Below, piece after piece: positions 58,556-64,000 of a stretch of DNA of 64,000 bases. The stretch is from the NCBI GenBank assembly GCA_029721435.1, contig CM056573.1:49388501-49452500 (forward strand). The letters run 5' to 3'. Under the pieces are notes generated by a model. That model had not been told where the DNA came from. It saw nothing but the letters and a program-made list of their open reading frames with translations, and ran no database searches. Numbering within the stretch: the stretch's first letter is position 1; each line of letters opens with the position of its first letter. Origin of the DNA: Gymnothorax reevesii. Its lineage: Eukaryota > Chordata > Actinopteri > Anguilliformes > Muraenidae. Position numbers and translations under genes: made by a program.

Positions 58556-58830
58556 CTGTAAAGAGTGCTTCCAACTTAACTCTCACCTACACAGGCCACA
58601 ACATTCTTCATGCTACAAATACATGTAAAACACTTCATTACATTTCAAAACTATTCAGAGAAATAAGAAGACAAGGGCAGAGGTGTCCATGAAAAATTTC
58701 TCAGGCGACTTTCTTTTGTGAGGTCTTCATAGTTAAGTCAGTTTTTCAAAATGTAAAAATTTAGTAAAACTTAATGTTCAAAATAATTCTCTATTTTAAA
58801 AATATTTGAGTGTTTTAAAGACAAAAAAAC

Positions 58831-59093
58831 AAATGCCTCCCCCCACTTCAACCCAGCCGCCCCTCAGTGAAGTTCACAGACATTTAGGAAGAGACTAGAA
58901 AAGTTAACAACCTCAAAATAGCAAAAGGCCCATCTGCACAACCTGATGCAAATGTGTGCAAATTTTCATGGAAATATCTCAAACGGTTTCAGAGTTATGG
59001 TCCGGATATTGTGGGAACACCAATGCGGACACCCACGGGAAACTGGACAAAAAAACTCCTCCTTTCGGGGGAGAGACTTAATTACAACAACCG
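58831..59093. repeat. Non-autonomous repeat with CCCCC ends, copy 2
   Basis: Left ATGCCTCCCCCCACTTC, right CCTTTCGGGGGAGAGACTTAAT (in part complementary). The body has GTTTCAGAGTTATGGTCCGG and GGGAACACCAATGCGGACAC, like the repeat at 27297. Confidence 0.6.
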
Positions 59094-59249
59094 GAGAAAG
59101 TGGGTTTTTGCAGAGTAAGAAAAAGAAAAATAGGCGTGCAATGCACGGAATACCCCTCAGCCCGATGTCAAAGTTTTTGGAGAGGCCCGCCCGCCCGCCC
59201 GCCAACCGGCCCAACCGCACGAAGGATAGCAATACCCCGTCAGCCTTGA

Positions 59250-60538
59250 GGGTTGAGGGGTAAAAACAAGCCCATGGTCTCCCATCACCAAAATAAATAT
59301 GTCCCCTGTGACCTTAAAGGAGGTCTATTCTGTTCAATGTGAAAGTGGCTATTTTGTAAAAGATGGCAAGGAACTGGATCCATTAAATTTGACCATCAGA
59401 TCTAAGAGAATGCCGCAAAACAACTCAGTGAACGACTTTGAGCTTGTAAATCAAGTTTGAAAAAATAGGTCAAGAACCAATATTTGACCTGCTAATTGCA
59501 AGGTCAAATAATAGGTTGGGGTCACTTTGATTAAATAGGAAACTGGTCCATAATGTAATCTTCGTATATGCACAACATGGGGTCTGTAATCCATTTTCTT
59601 CTTGAGTTATCGTCTTAACGCCACTTTTCCGATGGATGAATGGGCAGACATTCACACATGCACAGACGGGGTGCATTCCTATGTCTCCCTTTTGCGACGG
59701 GAGGAAGGGAAGAAAAAAAAAAAAAAAGGTCACCTGAAGTGGGTGCATTTATCCTGAGACCTTTGACCCAGGTAAACCAAACATGGTGGATGCACAACTA
59801 GAAATTGGTATAAACATACCCCTTTCTGTATTGGGCTTTTATGACAGCTAGAATAGTTTGAGGCATAGACTTCAAAGAAAAACAATATTCTCCATCAAGT
59901 TGGTTCAGACTTTCTTGAATAGCGGTTGACTGATCAGCTTTGCCAGATGGGGTCACCGGCTTGTCATGGACCACTGCCATTGAACTTCAACTATAAATTT
60001 TCAATTGTTTTAATTATATCTCATTTGTTTGGAGGTGTGTTTCATAAAGCCTGAATGTTCAGCTAATAAACAAAAATGGCTTTGTGTCACATATGCAATT
60101 TGTTTATTTGCTAAGAAGTAAAAACGCTCAACATCCTCCAAATGTGGCGATTCAATCATTATCATTATAAGCGGGGGATATAGCATTGGCCTCAGTCCGT
60201 CTGTCTGTGCGGACACAAAAAATTGAGGCGGCGGGGGATATTGCCATGTTAGTGGCAAACACTTGTTTTTGCCAGGGGTTGGATGAAGCCCGAGTGCCAA
60301 GCGGTTGCTGAAATCTCGTCTGTATAAAACAAAGCCTGATGCTAACATCGACGCAGACGGGAAAGCAGGGTGAACCATATAGGTACGCCCTTAGGGCAAC
60401 CTCACTGATAATATTATTATATTACTATTATCATCATTATGATTACTATTATCATTATTATTACTACTACTACTATTATTATTATTATAAGAAGGACAGA
60501 AATCACAAAAAGACCTCCTGAACAACAGGGTTGCTCAC
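59250..60538. other. STK31: STK31 intron with decayed repeats
   Basis: Holds several low-copy-looking repeats (for example TATGTCTCCCTTTT near 59678 and AGCGGGGGATATAGCATTGG near 60171) and an (ATT)n-type microsatellite at 60409-60490. No coding exon found. Confidence 0.5.
60409..60490. repeat. ATT/ACT microsatellite
   Basis: A run of ATT, ACT and ATC trinucleotides, for example ATTATTATTATTACTACTAC, about 80 bases long, just downstream (minus strand) of an STK31 exon. Confidence 0.9.
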
Positions 60539-60619
60539 CATGTAGCTGAACATGTCTGCCTCAGGGTACAGCAGTGGAAGTTCTGGGAAGGCCCCCTTGG
60601 CCAGAACACTCAGCTTCCT
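60539..60619 (-). CDS. STK31: STK31 exon (linker before kinase domain)
   Basis: Acceptor CCTGTGCAG and donor ATG|GTGAGC, 81 nt, phase 0. Protein RKLSVLAKGAFPELPLLYPE then ADMFSYM. The FPELPLLYPE motif is strongly STK31-like. The upstream intron appears to start with a GC donor (see 60999). Confidence 0.94.
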
Positions 60620-60998
60620 CTGCACAGGAACACAGCTCAGACTGAACACAAGACAAACTCTGGCAAAACAGTGTGTATATTTCATACAATGTGAATGTTA
60701 AACCATTCTACCATGTCACGTTAGATTATGTACAGCACTGACAATTAAATGACATGATGTCACTTATCTTTGGGTTTAGCTTGATCACTCATCAGTAAGC
60801 TGGACTCAAGGATAAAGTTTAATTATTCTGTACATTTGATAAGTCAACACTTAACACTTAACTTAACAGTACATAACAAAGGGTCTGAAGAAAATCTAGC
60901 CAAGAGCTGGTGAAAATCAGCACTTCAGCCGTCAGCCATGATGTGAAATGCTTTACGAAGTGTCATCAGTCCTGGTGTTAAGCGATAATTTAACTTGC

Positions 60999-61100
60999 AT
61001 ATTCCTCCTGCTCTTGAATCATCTCTTGAAAAAGGGCGTTTCTAGTCTCCGCAATCTCTTCCTTCTTTTTCATAATTTCAGTCAAGTCCAGCTCATCAGC
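60999..61100 (-). CDS. STK31: STK31 exon (coiled coil) with GC splice donor
   Basis: The acceptor TCTCTCAAAG gives a start at 61100. The frame is ADELDLTEIMKKKEEIAETR then NALFQEMIQEQEEY, charged and helical, a coiled coil. It must join in phase 0 to RKLSVL to match STK31 (EEY followed by a basic-K-L). The only donor that allows this is TAT|GCAAGT, a GC donor with an otherwise good consensus; the nearest GT (in AAGTTAAA) shifts the frame. 102 nt. Confidence 0.82.
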
Positions 61101-61423
61101 CTTTGAGAGAGAATACATTCATAAACAATTAACGGTACTTCTCTACATTAGGCAGAGAACATTGACATTAATATCCCCCGCCACAATGGAATCCCACTTT
61201 AGAACCCAATCAAGGTCATGACCAGACACACACACAAAATGTCATTTATCTCTAAGGAAGTTACTGAAAAAAAAAAAACTTGGAACCCTCTTATCTGGAT
61301 GTACAGACGAGCTCCATTGCTATATCCCAGCTCCACTTCATGTCAGGAGCTAAAAATGTGACTTTCAAATCTAGATTTATTACCATGGGTAAAATGTACA
61401 GCCGATAGAGGAAAAACAAATAC

Positions 61424-62300
61424 TGTCAAGAGAAAGTACTTTCCCCTTTCCTGATTTTGTTTTTTTTGTGTATCATTCTGTAAATGGTTTCAGATATTCA
61501 TAAAAATACAAAATGAAAAAGCGAAGGAAAACCTTAAGCGAAATAAGAATTTTTCAAATGACCACAGAAAAACTTTATCTACCTCCTATATCATCCTTGT
61601 GAAAAAGTCTATATGTCCCACCTTGTGCTTACAACAACAGCTGATAACTTCCAGAGATTAAAGATCAGCCTAACATCACTGTGACGGAATTTTGGGCCAC
61701 TCAGAAGTGGCCTGATTCAGCCGTATTCGAGGGTTTTCAAACTACCTCGTAATGATCTTGCCTCATTACCTAAATTGCCCTTGATTTTCATACCACAGAC
61801 AGATAGTTGGACATTCTACAAATCCCAATTCCAATAAAGTTGGGATGTTGTGTAAAACGTAAATAAAAAACAGAATACAATCCAATACATCCAATAGATT
61901 TCTTTTTCAGGGATATCCTTGCTTATTTCAGCAAGACAATGCCAAGCCACATTCTGCACGTGTTATAACAGTGTGGCTTCGTCGTAAAAGAGCGCGGGTA
62001 ATAGACTTTGTAGTGTACTGAATTTGAATATAGATCAGACAGGATTAGCAAATCATTGTATTCAGTTTTTTTCATGTTTTACTCAACGTCCCAACTTCAT
62101 TGGAATTGGGGTTTGTACCTCAAATTTTTCTAAAACAAAGCAGAATCCATGATACCCTCAGTTAGACAAAGTCGCCCAGGCCCTGAAGCAACAAAGCATC
62201 TCAGTTAGCTTCACGCCAAATAAAACGGGCCCAAAGTCATTAATAAAGTTCCATTTTCAACTCATCAGACTACAGCATTATCCCAAAATGAGTAGGGGTC
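61424..62300 (-). mobile_element. Degenerate Tc1-like element (family B-like)
   Basis: Left AGAAAGTACTTTCCCCTTTCC resembles the family B end. Minus-strand remnants (for example around 61700 and 62190) resemble B-type transposase text but are full of stops. A family A MITE (61819-62115) is inserted in it. Confidence 0.5.
61819..62115 (+). mobile_element. Family A Tc1-like deletion derivative (297 bp)
   Basis: The ends are CAAATCCCAATTCCAATAAAG and GGAATTGGGGTTTG, with TA at 61817-61818 and 62116-62117. The centre retains the transposase segment CLFQQDNAKPHSARVITVWL-like (61916-62010). It is an internally deleted copy that depended on a full-length element such as the one at 1-859. Confidence 0.85.
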
Positions 62301-62586
62301 ATCAACCAAAGGACAATTCAATATCAAGAAAGGCAACGGAGGAAAGGAATTCTTCAGACCTGGGGGCAAAAAAGTGCATGAAAAAAGACGATTTGTTAAA
62401 ATTGGGGAAACGTTTTCATGCACTTTGTAACCTTTAAGACTATTCCAACATGATACACACATGCACATATTCCCTGGCCTGATTATATGCAGGTTTTCCC
62501 CTGAAGGAGTAACACCCCTTGTCTTCTATTCTTCCTCCCAAATCACAAAAAGCTCTTCCTTCCTGTCCTTCCCCAGCCCTCCTCAC

Positions 62587-62718
62587 CTCCTCCAGGCTTC
62601 CCTCCTCCACCAGCCTCCACCGCAGCTGACACCTCAGGATCTTAATGCTCTTCTTGATGAGAAATAGTCTGTCTGCATTTGGGCAGTCACTCTGCCACTG
62701 GTGCAGCTCCTCCTTAAA
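62587..62718 (-). CDS. STK31: STK31 exon (coiled-coil region)
   Basis: Acceptor GCTTTCAG and donor GAG|GTGAGG, 132 nt, phase 0. It encodes FKEELHQWQSDCPNADRLFL then IKKSIKILRCQLRWRLVEEG and SLEE. The LHQWQ and LRWRLVE motifs match STK31 just before the kinase domain. The exons that encode the Tudor domain are to the right of the window. Confidence 0.94.
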
Positions 62719-64000
62719 CTGAAAGCAGCACGCAATGTCACAAGGCATCAGGGAGACCGTTCGTAACAAGCCAGAAGTAAAAATCAATTGTTTATGGTAT
62801 TTACTTTCAATCAAATTTTTACTTTTTCAGTTCTTGGGCACATACATTTCCATATCTGAAGTGCTAATAAACCCACTAACTGTGAAGTAAAACAACCCAG
62901 TCATTTTGTTTTTCTGGGCTGCCTTTTTCTTAAGACATGGCATTTAGCATGGCATTCAGATTTGGCACTCCTTCTCACGTCACGTACAGGCTCGTATGAA
63001 TTGTTCCGCCCTTCATCTGAATATCTCCACCCACGCCTTATTTTTCACGGCAACATTGCAATTTCAATGCATAAAAGCCAATAAGTCCGCCATTTTTTAT
63101 TGTTTGGTTTACAGGTCTGCCAACGCAGCAAAACACAATTGCAGAAAAAGAAAATGGAAATAATATTAACCACATACAAAAAAAAATCCTGCCTATCTCA
63201 GCTGACACAAGAGCTGCATGTTAGAACACTTCGTGAACAGCCTCAAGCCTACCACAAAATCCGTTTCTAACTCGTCCCCTTTCCCTGGCCTTCGCCTAAG
63301 AACTGGATGGATTTGCAGGAGAATGTAAGGAGGTGTAAATCTGTCAAAGTTAAGACATTAGGCTTTTCTTCAAATTCATTTTTGATTGTATAGGTATGGC
63401 TTCTGACAGCAACTAGCTTACCCGCAAAAGTGTAAGCTAAAATACAACCTCATGACTCAATAAATGCCTCGTTGTTTGTAAAACTCACTTTGCATTTTTA
63501 CGTTACCTAGCTCACCAAGTCTCCCCTCTGACATCGCAGGAAGTGGTAGCTAGGGTCGGATGCTACCAGAGGAGTGTACCACGTGCAGGAAGTGAGACTA
63601 GTGAGGTAGCTGGCTAGGAGAGTTACACTTGGCCTAAACAGGGGCGTTACCAAGGGGGGAGCAGGGAGTGGGCAGTGCCCACCCTGAGAAAAGTTCTGCC
63701 CACCCAATGAAAACTCAAGATAAAAAAACTGATTTAATACTATTTGACAGCAAACACTCGATATCCCACGTGATTCACAGCCGGAGGTAGACAGCCATTA
63801 AGAGAGAGCTTTATGTATGCTTCATCTATCTATCTATCACTACATGTGATTGGTGGATTCCTCAGCCAGTCTATTCTGATGTGAAACTAACCAATGGGTA
63901 CCCTCGAATTACTAGGAACCCTCCCATTCCCCGAGAGGTCACATCTACGTTGCTCATATCCACCCTGAATGTTCTCTCTCCCCTGGAGATGGTCACAGCG
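62719..64000 (-). other. STK31: STK31 intron, start of a hAT-like end near 63639
   Basis: No exon recognised. CAGGGGCGTTACCAAGG at 63639 resembles the CAGGGGCG start of hAT elements, and a run of GTGGGCAGTGCCCACC (63668-63683) is a palindrome. The other end is not in the window or is too decayed. Confidence 0.45.

Overview
The window is vertebrate nuclear DNA, most likely from a ray-finned fish. It has large AT-rich introns, many fish-type Tc1-like transposons, L2-type and other LINEs, Harbinger, hAT and TTAA-target DNA elements, a tRNA-derived SINE and a Penelope-like element. The species cannot be named from the sequence. Two host genes are recognisable, both on the minus strand.

STK31 (Tudor/kinase germ-cell protein) enters from beyond the right edge. 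Nine consecutive coding exons can be read between 62718 and 26232, all phase 0. Together they encode about 357 residues: a coiled-coil segment followed by a degenerate protein-kinase domain that ends at a stop codon. An AATAAA signal follows about 125 bases downstream.

NPY (neuropeptide Y) lies about 12 kb beyond the STK31 end. A TATA/CCAAT promoter candidate sits near 14.2 kb. Exon 2 (12701-12520) encodes the signal peptide and most of the hormone, and exon 3 (2002-1922) encodes the amidation/cleavage site and most of the C-flanking peptide. The last short exon was not found and is probably off the left edge. The order and shared orientation of STK31 and NPY match my recollection of their linkage on human chromosome 7p15.

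Almost everything else is mobile DNA in introns and between the genes, often nested. 1-859: end of a Tc1 element with an open reading frame. 5.8-10.2 kb: a Tc1 element broken by a TTAA-target element that itself carries a second TTAA element, plus a SINE. 10.7-12.4 kb: a Penelope-like remnant with a GIY-YIG domain, long inverted arms and a hammerhead-like motif. 17.7-22.9 kb: a Tc1 element split by an internally deleted RNase H-bearing LINE. 28.8-30.4 kb: a LINE reverse transcriptase with one nonsense codon. 32.0-37.6 kb: an L2-type LINE interrupted by an 847-bp hAT foldback and by a complete Tc1-like element. 37.9-40.2 kb: a Harbinger element with both of its genes in decayed form. 40.3-43.9 kb: a Tc1 element cut cleanly by a TTAA-flanked insert. 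44.3-44.8 kb: a second SINE copy with perfect 15-bp target duplications. 46.7-62.3 kb: smaller MITE-like repeats and Tc1 or L2 fragments among the STK31 exons.

No prokaryotic-type operon, CRISPR array or defence system is present. The most unusual points are the GC-AG intron inferred in STK31, the nested TTAA insertions, the hammerhead-like motif in the Penelope-like arms, and a gag/reverse-transcriptase fusion frame in the deleted LINE.
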